Origin: Serratia rhizosphaerae
GTDB lineage: Bacteria; Pseudomonadota; Gammaproteobacteria; Enterobacterales; Enterobacteriaceae
Length of the DNA: 64,000 bases
NCBI RefSeq assembly: GCF_009817885.1
Contig: NZ_CP041764.1
Span: 5,034,053 to 5,098,052, forward strand
Reading direction: 5' to 3'
The number at the start of each line of letters is the position of its first letter. Positions within the stretch are counted from its first letter, which is position 1. The notes beneath the pieces were generated by a model, which ran no database searches, was not told the DNA's origin, and was given only the letters and a program-made list of their open reading frames with translations. Positions 49,615 to 57,600 of this stretch are shown one piece after another. The position numbers were made by a program, and so were the translations under genes.

Positions 49615-50862
49615 ATGAAAATACAGGCAATCACCGCCCCCCTTTCCAAAGCGCGCTACCAGCGCTGTTGCGAATGCGATCTGCTGTTCAGGCTGCCGGC
49701 GCTGAACGGCGGTCAGGCGGCCTATTGTCCGCGCTGCAACGCCAAAGTGGTCAACGGCCGCGACTGGTCGATGGCGCGGCTGACGGCCATGGCCGTCACC
49801 ATGCTGCTGCTGATGCCGTTTGCCTTTGCCGAACCGCTGATCAACATTCGCCTGCTTGGTACGCCGATTCACGCCAGCCTGCTGGAAGGCATCTGGCAGA
49901 TGAGCCGTCAGGGCGATCCTATCACAGCCAGTATGGTGGCGTTTTGCACTATTGGCGCACCGCTGACACTCGCGCTGTCGCTGCTGTACCTGCGCATCGG
50001 CCACCGACTGGGGATGAACCTGCGCCCGGTGCTGCTGATGCTGGAGCGGCTCAAAGAGTGGGTGATGCTGGATATCTATCTGATCGGCATGGCGGTAGCG
50101 GCGATTAAAGTCAAAGAGTACGCCGATATCGAAGCCGGCAACGCGCTGCTGGCCTACCTGGCGCTGACGCTGCTCAGCATCCTAACTCTGATACATATGA
50201 ATCTGGAGCAGCTGTGGGAGCGTTACTATCCGCAGCACCAGCCGGAAGGTGCGCCAAACGCGCTGCACGTCTGCCTCTCCTGCCACTTCACCGGCTATCC
50301 GGACGCGCGCGGCCGCTGCCCGCGCTGCCACATTCCGATGTGCCGTCGCCAGCCCTACAGCCTGCAGAAAACCTGGGCGGCGCTGATCGCCGCAATGATT
50401 CTGCTGCTGCCGGCCAACCTGCTGCCGATCTCCATTATTTACGCCAACGGCGCGCGCATGGAAGACACCATTTTCTCCGGCGTGGTGTCGCTGGCCACCT
50501 CCGGCAATATGCCCATCGCCGCGATCGTCTTTATCGCCAGCGTACTGGTGCCGTTTACCAAGGTTATCGTACTGATCACGTTGCTGTTCAGCGTACACTT
50601 TAAGACCTGCCACAGCCTGAAAACCCGGATTCGCCTGCTGCGGCTGGTGAAGTGGATCGGCCGCTGGTCAATGCTCGATCTGTTTGTTATCGCCTTGATG
50701 ATGTCGCTGGTTAACCGCGAACAATTATTGTCATTTACTATGGGACCGGCAGCCTTTTACTTTGGCTCTGCGGTCATTTTAACTATTCTTGCCGTTGAGT
50801 GGCTGGATAGCCGACTGATTTGGGATGCACATGCAACAGGAAACGCCGAATACGCCGACTGA
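49615..50862 (+). CDS. letA: LetA (YebS), PqiA-like inner-membrane lipid transport protein
   Basis: A 415-residue protein with two PqiA modules of four helices each, each preceded by a zinc ribbon: CCECDLLF...CPRC near the N terminus and CLSCHFTG...CPRCHIPM near residue 220-245. LRPVLLMLERLKEWVMLDIYLIG and IGRWSMLDLFVIALMMSLVNR are the paired family motifs. It works with the LetB tunnel to move phospholipid between membranes. ATG 49615 is chosen. It overlaps letB by 32 bases. Confidence 0.96.
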   Translation: MKIQAITAPLSKARYQRCCECDLLFRLPALNGGQAAYCPRCNAKVVNGRDWSMARLTAMAVTMLLLMPFAFAEPLINIRLLGTPIHASLLEGIWQMSRQGDPITASMVAFCTIGAPLTLALSLLYLRIGHRLGMNLRPVLLMLERLKEWVMLDIYLIGMAVAAIKVKEYADIEAGNALLAYLALTLLSILTLIHMNLEQLWERYYPQHQPEGAPNALHVCLSCHFTGYPDARGRCPRCHIPMCRRQPYSLQKTWAALIAAMILLLPANLLPISIIYANGARMEDTIFSGVVSLATSGNMPIAAIVFIASVLVPFTKVIVLITLLFSVHFKTCHSLKTRIRLLRLVKWIGRWSMLDLFVIALMMSLVNREQLLSFTMGPAAFYFGSAVILTILAVEWLDSRLIWDAHATGNAEYAD

Positions 50863-53464
50863 AGCGCGGGTTAAAAACAAACGCCGCATTTCACCTTTTT
50901 GGTTACTGCCGTTTATCGCCCTGCTGATCGCCGGCTGGCTGGTGTACAACAATTTCCAGGAGCGCGGCACCACTATCACCATCGATTTCCAATCGGCGGC
51001 GGGCATCGTCGCCGGCCGTACGCCGGTACGCTATCAGGGCGTGGATGTCGGCACCGTCCAGTCGATCCGGCTGAGCAAAGATTTGGGCAAGATTGTGGTG
51101 GAGGCCAGCATCAAAAGCGAGCTGGAAGATTCACTGCGCGACGGCACCCAGTTCTGGCTGGTGACGCCGAAGGCCTCGCTGGCCGGCGTTTCCGGGCTGG
51201 ATGCGCTGGTCGGCGGCAACTATATCGGTATGATGCCGGGCAGCGGCAAGGCGCAGACCCACTTCTCCGCGCTCGATACTCAACCCAAATATCGGCTCAA
51301 TACCGGCGAGCTGATGATTCACCTGCATGCGGAAGATCTCGGTTCGCTGAATACCGGCTCACTGGTGTATTACCGTAAAATTCCGGTCGGCAAGGTGTAC
51401 GACTACACCATCGCCAACGGTAATAAAGGCGTCACCATCGACGTGCTGATCGACCGCCGCTTCGCTAATCTGGTGAAAACCGACAGCCGCTTCTGGAACG
51501 TCTCCGGCTTTAAGGGCGACTTCAATCTGTCGGGCGCCTCGGTACAGATGGAGAGCCTGGCGGCGCTGGTCAACGGCGCCATCGCCTTCGACTCGCCGGA
51601 AAAGAGCCAACAGGCCAAGGCCGACCAGAGCTATCAGCTGTACCCTGACCTGGCCCGCAGCCAGCGCGGCGTCAGTATCACGCTGGATCTGCCGAGCGGC
51701 AATAACCTGAGCGCCAACCATACGCCGCTGATCTATCAGGGACTGCAGGTCGGCACCCTGACCAAACTGACGCTGCAGCAGGACAACAAAGTGACCGGCG
51801 AACTGACCATCGACCCGTCGGTGGTGGATCTGATGCGCAGCGGCACGCGCATCGCCATGCGCAGCCCGAAAATCAGCCTGAATGACGCCAAGCTCAGCCA
51901 GTTGCTGACCGGCAACACGCTGGAGCTGATCCCAGGCGACGGCGAACCGCAGCACCACTTCAACGTACTGGACAGCAGCGAAACGCTGCTGCAGCAGCCG
52001 GGCGTGCTCACCCTGTCGCTGAATGCGCCGCAGAGTTACGGCATTGACGTCGGCCAGCCGCTGATTATTCACGGTATCAAGGTCGGACAGGTGCTGAACC
52101 GCACGCTGACCAACAGCGGCGTCACCTTCCGTATTGCCGTCGACGCGCAGTACCGCGCGCTGGTGCACAAAGACAGCAAGTTTGTGGTCAACAGCCGTCT
52201 GGACGTCAAGCTGGGGCTGGACGGGATGGAAGTGGTCGGCGCCAGCGCCCAGGAGTGGCTGGACGGCGGCATCCGCATTATTCCCGGCAGCCGTGGCGAA
52301 CCGGCAACGCAGTATCCGCTGTACGCCAACAGCGACAAGGCCAAGGCGGGCATCACCGGCAATGCGCCGGCGCCGACGCTGACGCTCACCGCCTCCAGCC
52401 TGCCGGACGTGCAGACCGGTTCGGTGGTGCTGTACCGCAAGTTCCAGGTGGGCGAAATTCTCGACATCCGTCCGAAAGCCAATGCGTTTGAGGTCGATGT
52501 GTATATCGACCCGCAATACCGCAAACTGCTGGGCAAGCAGACCGTCTTCTGGGCCGAAGGCGGCGCCAAAGTCCAGCTGAGCGGCAGCGGCCTGACGGTG
52601 CAGGCTTCACCGCTGAACCGGGCGCTGAAAGGCGCGATCAGCTTCGATAACCTGCAGGGCGTGGCGCTGGGCAAAGGCGACAAGCGGGTGCTGTACAGCA
52701 ATGAAACCGCCGCCCGCGCGGTCGGCAGCCAAATCACCCTGCGCACCTATAACGCCAGCAAACTGGCCGCCGGCATGCCGATCCGCTACCTGGGCATCGA
52801 TATCGGCCAGGTGGAGTCGATGCAGCTGTCGCCTGACCGCACCCAGGTGCTGGCGAAAGCCGTGCTGTACCCGGAATACGTGAACAACTTCGCCCGCTTT
52901 GGTACCCGCTTCTCCATCGTCTCGCCGGAGATTTCCGCCGCCGGGGTCAATAACCTTGATACCCTGCTGCAACCGTATATTAACGTTGAGCCAGGCCGCA
53001 GCAGCCGCCCGCTGCGCAGCTTTGAGCTGCAGGAAGCCAGTATCACCGACTCACGCTATCAGGACGGGCTGAGCGTGGTGCTCGACGCCGCCGAAACCGG
53101 TTCGCTGCAGATCGGCACGCCGGTGCTGTTCCGCGGCGTTGAGGTCGGCACCGTCACCGGCTTCTATCTGGGCGCGATGTCCGACCGGGTGCATGTCGCC
53201 CTGCGCATCAGCAAGAAATATCAGCATCTGGTGCGCAACAACAGCGTGTTCTGGCTGGCTTCCGGCTATAACCTGCAGTTCGGCCTGACCGGCGGCGTCA
53301 TCAAGAGCGGCACCTTCCAGCAGTTTATCCGCGGCGGCATCGCCTTCGCCACGCCGCCTACCATCCCGCTGGCGCCGAAAGCCGCCGCCGGCAAGCACTT
53401 CATGCTTAATGCGGAAGAGCCGAAGGGGTGGCAAGCATGGGGAACCGCCATCCCGCGCGATTAA
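50831..53464 (+). CDS. letB: LetB (YebT), seven-MCE-domain lipid transport tunnel protein
   Basis: An 877-residue protein, the same length as E. coli LetB when started at ATG 50831 (MQQETPNTPTE); ATG 50825 is two codons earlier. An N-terminal helix (about 23-40, FWLLPFIALLIAGWLV) anchors it, followed by seven MCE repeats marked by recurrent GTPVRYQGVDVGTV-like segments (VRYQGVDVG, VYYRKIPVG, IYQGLQVG, IHGIKVG, LYRKFQVG, RYLGIDIG, LFRGVEVG). The repeats stack into a periplasm-spanning tube. A strong terminator follows. Confidence 0.97.
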   Translation: MQQETPNTPTEARVKNKRRISPFWLLPFIALLIAGWLVYNNFQERGTTITIDFQSAAGIVAGRTPVRYQGVDVGTVQSIRLSKDLGKIVVEASIKSELEDSLRDGTQFWLVTPKASLAGVSGLDALVGGNYIGMMPGSGKAQTHFSALDTQPKYRLNTGELMIHLHAEDLGSLNTGSLVYYRKIPVGKVYDYTIANGNKGVTIDVLIDRRFANLVKTDSRFWNVSGFKGDFNLSGASVQMESLAALVNGAIAFDSPEKSQQAKADQSYQLYPDLARSQRGVSITLDLPSGNNLSANHTPLIYQGLQVGTLTKLTLQQDNKVTGELTIDPSVVDLMRSGTRIAMRSPKISLNDAKLSQLLTGNTLELIPGDGEPQHHFNVLDSSETLLQQPGVLTLSLNAPQSYGIDVGQPLIIHGIKVGQVLNRTLTNSGVTFRIAVDAQYRALVHKDSKFVVNSRLDVKLGLDGMEVVGASAQEWLDGGIRIIPGSRGEPATQYPLYANSDKAKAGITGNAPAPTLTLTASSLPDVQTGSVVLYRKFQVGEILDIRPKANAFEVDVYIDPQYRKLLGKQTVFWAEGGAKVQLSGSGLTVQASPLNRALKGAISFDNLQGVALGKGDKRVLYSNETAARAVGSQITLRTYNASKLAAGMPIRYLGIDIGQVESMQLSPDRTQVLAKAVLYPEYVNNFARFGTRFSIVSPEISAAGVNNLDTLLQPYINVEPGRSSRPLRSFELQEASITDSRYQDGLSVVLDAAETGSLQIGTPVLFRGVEVGTVTGFYLGAMSDRVHVALRISKKYQHLVRNNSVFWLASGYNLQFGLTGGVIKSGTFQQFIRGGIAFATPPTIPLAPKAAAGKHFMLNAEEPKGWQAWGTAIPRD

Positions 53465-53468
53465 CCTT

Positions 53469-53501
53469 AACGGGGCCTGTAACAACAGGCCCCGTTTTTT
53501 T
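53469..53501 (+). terminator. Terminator of letAB
   Basis: AACGGGGCCTGT and ACAGGCCCCGTT form a perfect 12-bp stem around AACA followed by seven T. It lies four bases after the letB stop and 55 bases before rsmF. Confidence 0.95.
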
Positions 53502-53555
53502 GCGGCGCTGTGCTACAATTCCCCCCTTCTTTCTTATTTCTCGCAAGAGTTTTCT

Positions 53556-54995
53556 GTGGTTAAAGCTGCTTCCGTATTTCTGCCGCCGGCGTTTCTCGAC
53601 GCCACGCGCGCCATCATGCCCGCCGATCTGTCAATGGACGATTTTATCGCCGCCTGTCAACGCCCGTTACGCCGCAGCCTGCGCGTAAATACGCTGAAAA
53701 TCAGCGTCGCCGATTTTCTGGCGCGGGTAAGCGAGTACGAGTGGCAGTTAGAGCCTATTCCCTGGTGCGCCGAAGGCTTCTGGATCGCACGCGACGATGA
53801 AAGCCTGCGGCTGGGCAGCGCGGCCGAACACCTCAGCGGCCTGTTTTATATTCAGGAAGCCAGCTCCATGCTGCCGGTCAGCGCGCTGTTTGCCGGCGGT
53901 GAGACGCCGAGCCGGGTGTTGGACGTCGCCGCCGCTCCGGGCTCAAAAACCACCCAGATCGCCGCGCTGATGCATAACCAAGGCGGTATCGTCGCCAATG
54001 AATACGCCGCCAGCCGGGTCAAAGTGCTGCATGCCAATATCAGCCGCTGCGGGGTCAGCAACTGCGCGCTGACCCATTTTGACGGCCGGGTGTTCGGCAC
54101 CGCCCTGCCGGAAGCCTTTGACGCCATCCTGCTGGACGCGCCCTGCTCCGGCGAAGGCGTGGTGCGTAAAGACCCCGATGCCATGAGCAACTGGTCGCCG
54201 GAGAGCGTCGCCGACATCGCCGAAACACAGCGTGAGCTGATTGACAGCGCGTTCCATGCGCTAGCGCCGGGCGGCGTGCTGGTCTACTCCACCTGCACGC
54301 TGAATGCGCAGGAGAACCAGGCGGTGATCCAGAGCCTGCTGGCCAGCTATGGCGATGCGGTCAGCATCGAGCCGCTGGGCGAGCTGTTCCCCGGCGCGCA
54401 ACAGGCGCTGACGGCGGAAGGTTTCCTGCACGTGTTCCCGCAAATCTACGACAGCGAAGGCTTTTTTGTCGCCCGCCTGCGCAAGCACCGCTCGGTGCCG
54501 ACGCTGGCGAAACCGACCTATAAAGTGGGCAAATTCCCCTTCACGCCGATGTCGCGCAAAGACGGCGAGCTGGTGCGTCAGGCTGCCAACGCCGCCGGTC
54601 TGGCCTGGGATGACGCCGCCCATGCCCTGTGGACGCGTGACAAAGAGATCTGGCTGTTCCCCAGGGCGCTGGAAGCGCTGATCGGCAAAGTGCGCTTCTC
54701 ACGCATCGGCCTGAAGCTGGCCGAGCGCTTCCCCAAAGGCTATCGCTGGCAGCATGAGGCGGCGATTGCGCTGGCGGACGGCCAGGGGCCGCAGGCCTTT
54801 GAACTGGACGCCGCACTGGCGCAGGAGTGGTATCACGGCCGCGATCTGTATCCAGACGCGCCGCCGCAGGGCGGTGAGTGCATCGTCACCTACCAGCAAC
54901 AGCCGCTGGGCATCGCCAAACGCATCGGCAGCCGGATAAAAAACAACCTGCCCCGGGAACTGGTGCGCGACGGCGCGCTCGATTTCCATCAGTAA
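53556..54995 (+). CDS. rsmF: RsmF, 16S rRNA m5C1407 methyltransferase
   Basis: A 479-residue RsmB/NOP-type methyltransferase (E. coli YebU). The SAM site is VLDVAAAPGSKTTQ and the two catalytic cysteines are Cys197 (DAPCSGEG) and Cys247 (YSTCTLN). The C-terminal domain ends GSRIKNNLPRELVRDG, as in E. coli. I chose the GTG at 53556, giving VVKAASVFLPPAFL, which aligns with the family start; AGAG lies seven bases upstream. The frame is open further upstream through the letB terminator, which cannot be coding. Confidence 0.94.
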   Translation: MVKAASVFLPPAFLDATRAIMPADLSMDDFIAACQRPLRRSLRVNTLKISVADFLARVSEYEWQLEPIPWCAEGFWIARDDESLRLGSAAEHLSGLFYIQEASSMLPVSALFAGGETPSRVLDVAAAPGSKTTQIAALMHNQGGIVANEYAASRVKVLHANISRCGVSNCALTHFDGRVFGTALPEAFDAILLDAPCSGEGVVRKDPDAMSNWSPESVADIAETQRELIDSAFHALAPGGVLVYSTCTLNAQENQAVIQSLLASYGDAVSIEPLGELFPGAQQALTAEGFLHVFPQIYDSEGFFVARLRKHRSVPTLAKPTYKVGKFPFTPMSRKDGELVRQAANAAGLAWDDAAHALWTRDKEIWLFPRALEALIGKVRFSRIGLKLAERFPKGYRWQHEAAIALADGQGPQAFELDAALAQEWYHGRDLYPDAPPQGGECIVTYQQQPLGIAKRIGSRIKNNLPRELVRDGALDFHQ

Positions 54996-55154
54996 TCTCC
55001 TTTCATTCACGCTCCCGATGGCGGCAAACCGGCCGCCATCGCCACCTTCGCGCCAGATAAAATTTTTCGGTGACATTTTGTGCACCTTTGTCTATGCTCA
55101 TTGATGACGGGCCAACTGGTCATACCTCCTGCATCAGGCTGAAAAGGAGTATTC

Positions 55155-55403
55155 ATGAGCGTATCCGTAGTGAAAATAGGCAGTTTTGAGGTCGATGATG
55201 CCATTCATTCCGCCGCCGCCGAACAGGCGGAGAGTAATGGCCTGCTGACCATTCCGTGCAAATCCGACCCGGATTTATGCATGCAACTGGATGGCTGGGA
55301 CGAGCACACCAGCATCCCCGCCACGCTGAACGGTAAGCAGCTGTTGCTGTATAAACAGCATTATGATCGTCAGCAGGACGCCTGGATTATGCGCATCGGC
55401 TGA
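55155..55403 (+). CDS. yebV: YebV, DUF1480 family protein
   Basis: An 82-residue protein of unknown function. LTIPCKSDPDLCMQLDGWDEHTSIPA and the C-terminal DAWIMRIG match E. coli YebV closely. AAAAGGAG precedes the ATG. It follows rsmF as in E. coli, with its own terminator. Confidence 0.93.
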   Translation: MSVSVVKIGSFEVDDAIHSAAAEQAESNGLLTIPCKSDPDLCMQLDGWDEHTSIPATLNGKQLLLYKQHYDRQQDAWIMRIG

Positions 55404-55424
55404 ACGGCGATAAGGAGAGTCACA

Positions 55425-55458
55425 AACGCGCTGCGCGGCGAACGCAGCGCGTTTTTTT
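55425..55458 (+). terminator. Terminator of yebV
   Basis: AACGCGCTGCG and CGCAGCGCGTT form a perfect 11-bp stem with a 7-base loop followed by seven T. Its right end touches the stop codon of the convergent C39-like gene. Confidence 0.93.
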
Positions 55459-56059
55459 ATTTCACCGTGATGACGCGCCCGGCGAAAAAGCGGCCGAATG
55501 TTTCAGGTGACACAGTCACGTTTTCCTGCGTTTCCGGACGATCGCCAGACGGGTTATGGAATTGCAGCTGCCCCGCCGGCGCCGCGGTGATCAGCACCAG
55601 ATGCCCGCCCCGCTGCGGCGGCGTCTGCAGCGGCTGCCGGATGGAGGGATGCACCGAGGCGATAATATAGTGCCACTCGGTGAGCAGCGCCGGCAGTTGT
55701 TCGGCCGTCATATCAACCTGCACCGCCGCCTGCAGCGCAAACTGTTCGCCCACGTAACGGACAAAAGGCGCATAGACCAGCCCCTTTATCCGTTCGTCGT
55801 CCTGCCGCACATAAGCGCCGTACGACAAGCTGCGCCGCGCCAATGCCAGCAGCGGCGGCGCGCTGCCGTCCCGGTGAAGCAGAATCATCCGCAGACAGGC
55901 CATGCCGCACACGTGGTTGGCCCATTCCAGGTATTCCGCCTGTTCCAGCGCTCCGCTGGCCGCCCAGTTCGGGTCATCTGCCAGCGTGGCGCGGCCGGCA
56001 ATCAGGTCGGCCGCCAGTTCCGGCGTCGCCCACTGGCAGCAATACGGCACCGCGCACAT
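55457..56059 (-). CDS. C39-like cysteine peptidase family protein
   Basis: A 200-residue cytoplasmic protein (no signal peptide). The opening PYCCQWATPELA resembles the conserved Gln region of C39-like peptidases, the catalytic Cys would be Cys51 in NHVCGMACLRMIL, His153 is in QRGGHLVLIT and Asn169 in FHNPSGD, giving a Cys-His-Asn set. I start at ATG 56059, four bases after the stop of the ASCH gene; a TTG at 56077 is an alternative that would overlap it. The substrate is unknown. The tight pairing with an ASCH-domain gene suggests a joint role. Confidence 0.75.
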   Translation of the reverse strand: MCAVPYCCQWATPELAADLIAGRATLADDPNWAASGALEQAEYLEWANHVCGMACLRMILLHRDGSAPPLLALARRSLSYGAYVRQDDERIKGLVYAPFVRYVGEQFALQAAVQVDMTAEQLPALLTEWHYIIASVHPSIRQPLQTPPQRGGHLVLITAAPAGQLQFHNPSGDRPETQENVTVSPETFGRFFAGRVITVK

Positions 56060-56063
56060 CGGT

Positions 56064-56456
56064 CTAAAACGCCTCAACCACGGTAAAATGCATCAGGATC
56101 AACGTCATATCCGGCGAAAACATATCATACGCTTCAAAGAAGCGCCGATGCTCGCGGCGCCAGTAGGCCAGCGTGCGGTCGCCTTCCCCTTCGGCGAAGG
56201 CGTGCGCTTCATCAACCTGATCGTAACTGCATACATCGACCGAGGTCAGTTTGATCGCGCAGGCCGGTTCTCCCCGGCCGTCTACCACCACGAAAACATC
56301 GCCGGCCTGCGGAATGCCGTCGTCATCCAGATTGGAGCAGGTGGCGGTCTTGTTGCCGTTCAGGATAAGCTGCACCAGCTCATCCGCTAATGCTTCGTTA
56401 TCGCCGAACGCCCAGCGCTCCGCCTGTTCATAGTGTGCCGGTATTGTCTTGGCCAT
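56064..56456 (-). CDS. ASCH domain-containing protein
   Basis: A 130-residue ASCH-fold protein: WAFGDNEALADELVQLILNGNKTATCSN, then GDVFVVVDGRGEPACAIKLTSVDV and a C-terminal MTLILMHFTVVEAF. The G-x-K-T/S-type motif (NGNKTAT) is the family signature. ASCH proteins are thought to bind RNA or nucleosides, and some are ribonucleases or amidohydrolases. It is the first gene of a two-gene unit with the C39-like gene. Confidence 0.82.
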   Translation of the reverse strand: MAKTIPAHYEQAERWAFGDNEALADELVQLILNGNKTATCSNLDDDGIPQAGDVFVVVDGRGEPACAIKLTSVDVCSYDQVDEAHAFAEGEGDRTLAYWRREHRRFFEAYDMFSPDMTLILMHFTVVEAF

Positions 56457-56648
56457 GGTGTCTACCTGTCAAAAAACGTATTGATACCGCGAGCATACTA
56501 CAAACCCGACGGGGCGTCGCAGCTTCGCTCAAGCGCCGCCGACCAATCTTTACCTGATATTTACGGAAATACCCTGTGCCCGCCGCGTTATGGCAGGCAT
56601 ACTGGGGACTCATTCACGGCTGGCGAATAGCCTTAGGCGAGTAGTATT

Positions 56649-56759
56649 ATGAAAGAGTACGGCAAAGACCCCGACGATACCTTCAGCGACTTATTGCAAG
56701 CCGTCACGCTGGTTGTGCTGGTGGTGGTCGGGCTGGGCATCGGTTTTCTCAGCGTCTGA
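56649..56759 (+). CDS. Single-helix membrane micro-protein, 36 residues
   Basis: A short frame from ATG 56649 to TGA 56759. The product has a hydrophilic acidic N terminus (MKEYGKDPDDTFSDLLQ) followed by one strongly hydrophobic helix (VTLVVLVVVGLGIGFL). I do not recognise it. The ribosome site is weak. A second such gene follows after 17 bases, so the two probably form an operon. Confidence 0.6.
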   Translation: MKEYGKDPDDTFSDLLQAVTLVVLVVVGLGIGFLSV

Positions 56760-56776
56760 AGCACGAGGAGGCACTG

Positions 56777-56884
56777 TTGGTCACCAAACGTATGCGCGCC
56801 AAGCATGGCAAAATGCTGCTGGTGCTGCTCGGCATCTGTCTGGCCCTGCTGTTACTGCGCTGGGCGGCGATTGCCTTCGGCTAA
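56777..56884 (+). CDS. Single-helix membrane micro-protein, 35 residues, TTG start
   Basis: A frame from TTG 56777 with a near-perfect AGGAGG five bases upstream, ending TAA at 56884. The product has a basic N terminus (VTKRMRAKHGK) and one hydrophobic helix (MLLVLLGICLALLLL) ending RWAAIAFG. The strong ribosome site next to a non-ATG codon decides the start. Charge layout is opposite to its acidic upstream neighbour, so the two might pair in the membrane (inference). Confidence 0.6.
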   Translation: MVTKRMRAKHGKMLLVLLGICLALLLLRWAAIAFG

Positions 56885-56912
56885 GCGACCGGCAGGCCGA
56901 CCGCTTAGCGGT

Positions 56913-57077
56913 TTAGTGCCGGGCGACAGGCTTTCTGGCCGTCGGCTCCAGCAATTCACGTAAATAGGCTACACGTTCTTCTCCCTGCGGCAGCCACCAG
57001 CGACAAAGCGGATGCTGAACTTCCGCCGTACGCGATGCGCGGTAATAGGCCGCCAGTTGTTCTACCAGACTCATCAT
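56913..57077 (-). CDS. Hypothetical small protein, 54 residues
   Basis: A minus-strand frame starting ATG-ATG at 57077 with GGAG five bases upstream and ending TAA at 56913. The product starts MMSLVEQLAAYYRASRTAEV and contains HPLCRWWLPQGEERVAYLRELL, which is compact, soluble and aromatic. I do not recognise it. It converges on the two micro-protein genes. Confidence 0.55.
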   Translation of the reverse strand: MMSLVEQLAAYYRASRTAEVQHPLCRWWLPQGEERVAYLRELLEPTARKPVARH

Positions 57078-57243
57078 TTTCTCTCCCGCTGTTTGACACT
57101 TCTAAGTATTAAGCGCTGAAAGCAGAAGAAATACGGATGGCCTGTTTTTTATACTTCCGGTTTTACGCCCGCCCGCGTGCGGCGCTGGCGTCGACGGCGG
57201 CCAACTGCTACATTGAGCGAAAAATCACCGACCGAGGTAAGCG

Positions 57244-57453
57244 ATGAAGTTCTCGGAGCAGGAGATAAAACCCGTTTGGGATGAAGTTGCCCGCCTGATT
57301 GGCGACGGCGTGATGCAGTTGCGCCACCGCGGCGAAGCGCTGTCGGTGGAAACCTTGGCCAGGCAGTTGGCGCGCCAGTCGGCGGCCTGTCAGGATATTG
57401 AGCAGCGTATTCTGCTGGGCGCGGCAATTAATATGCTCAAAGGGGGAGAATGA
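57244..57453 (+). CDS. Hypothetical small helical protein, 69 residues
   Basis: Starts at ATG 57244 with GAGG upstream and ends at 57453. The product (MKFSEQEIKPVWDEVARLIG at its start) is all-helical in character, with SVETLARQLARQSAACQDIEQRILLGAAINML resembling in outline the small YmgB/AriR-type regulators, though the match is loose. It is divergent from the 54-residue gene. Function unknown. Confidence 0.6.
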   Translation: MKFSEQEIKPVWDEVARLIGDGVMQLRHRGEALSVETLARQLARQSAACQDIEQRILLGAAINMLKGGE

Positions 57454-57600
57454 ATCGCCAACCGTATGGCTGGCGACTCGGCAGACATCCAAGGTATGCA
57501 AGCCCAGACGTCTGGAAAAAATTATCTCACGAACAATCTGAAAATTTAATCAGAATTATCGGCATTACGCAGAAAAACTGATTTTTTTCCTGAGATTACC

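Noticed and set aside
53409..53555. An upstream extension of rsmF
   Set aside because: It would pass through the end of letB and its perfect terminator; the GTG at 53556 matches the family start.
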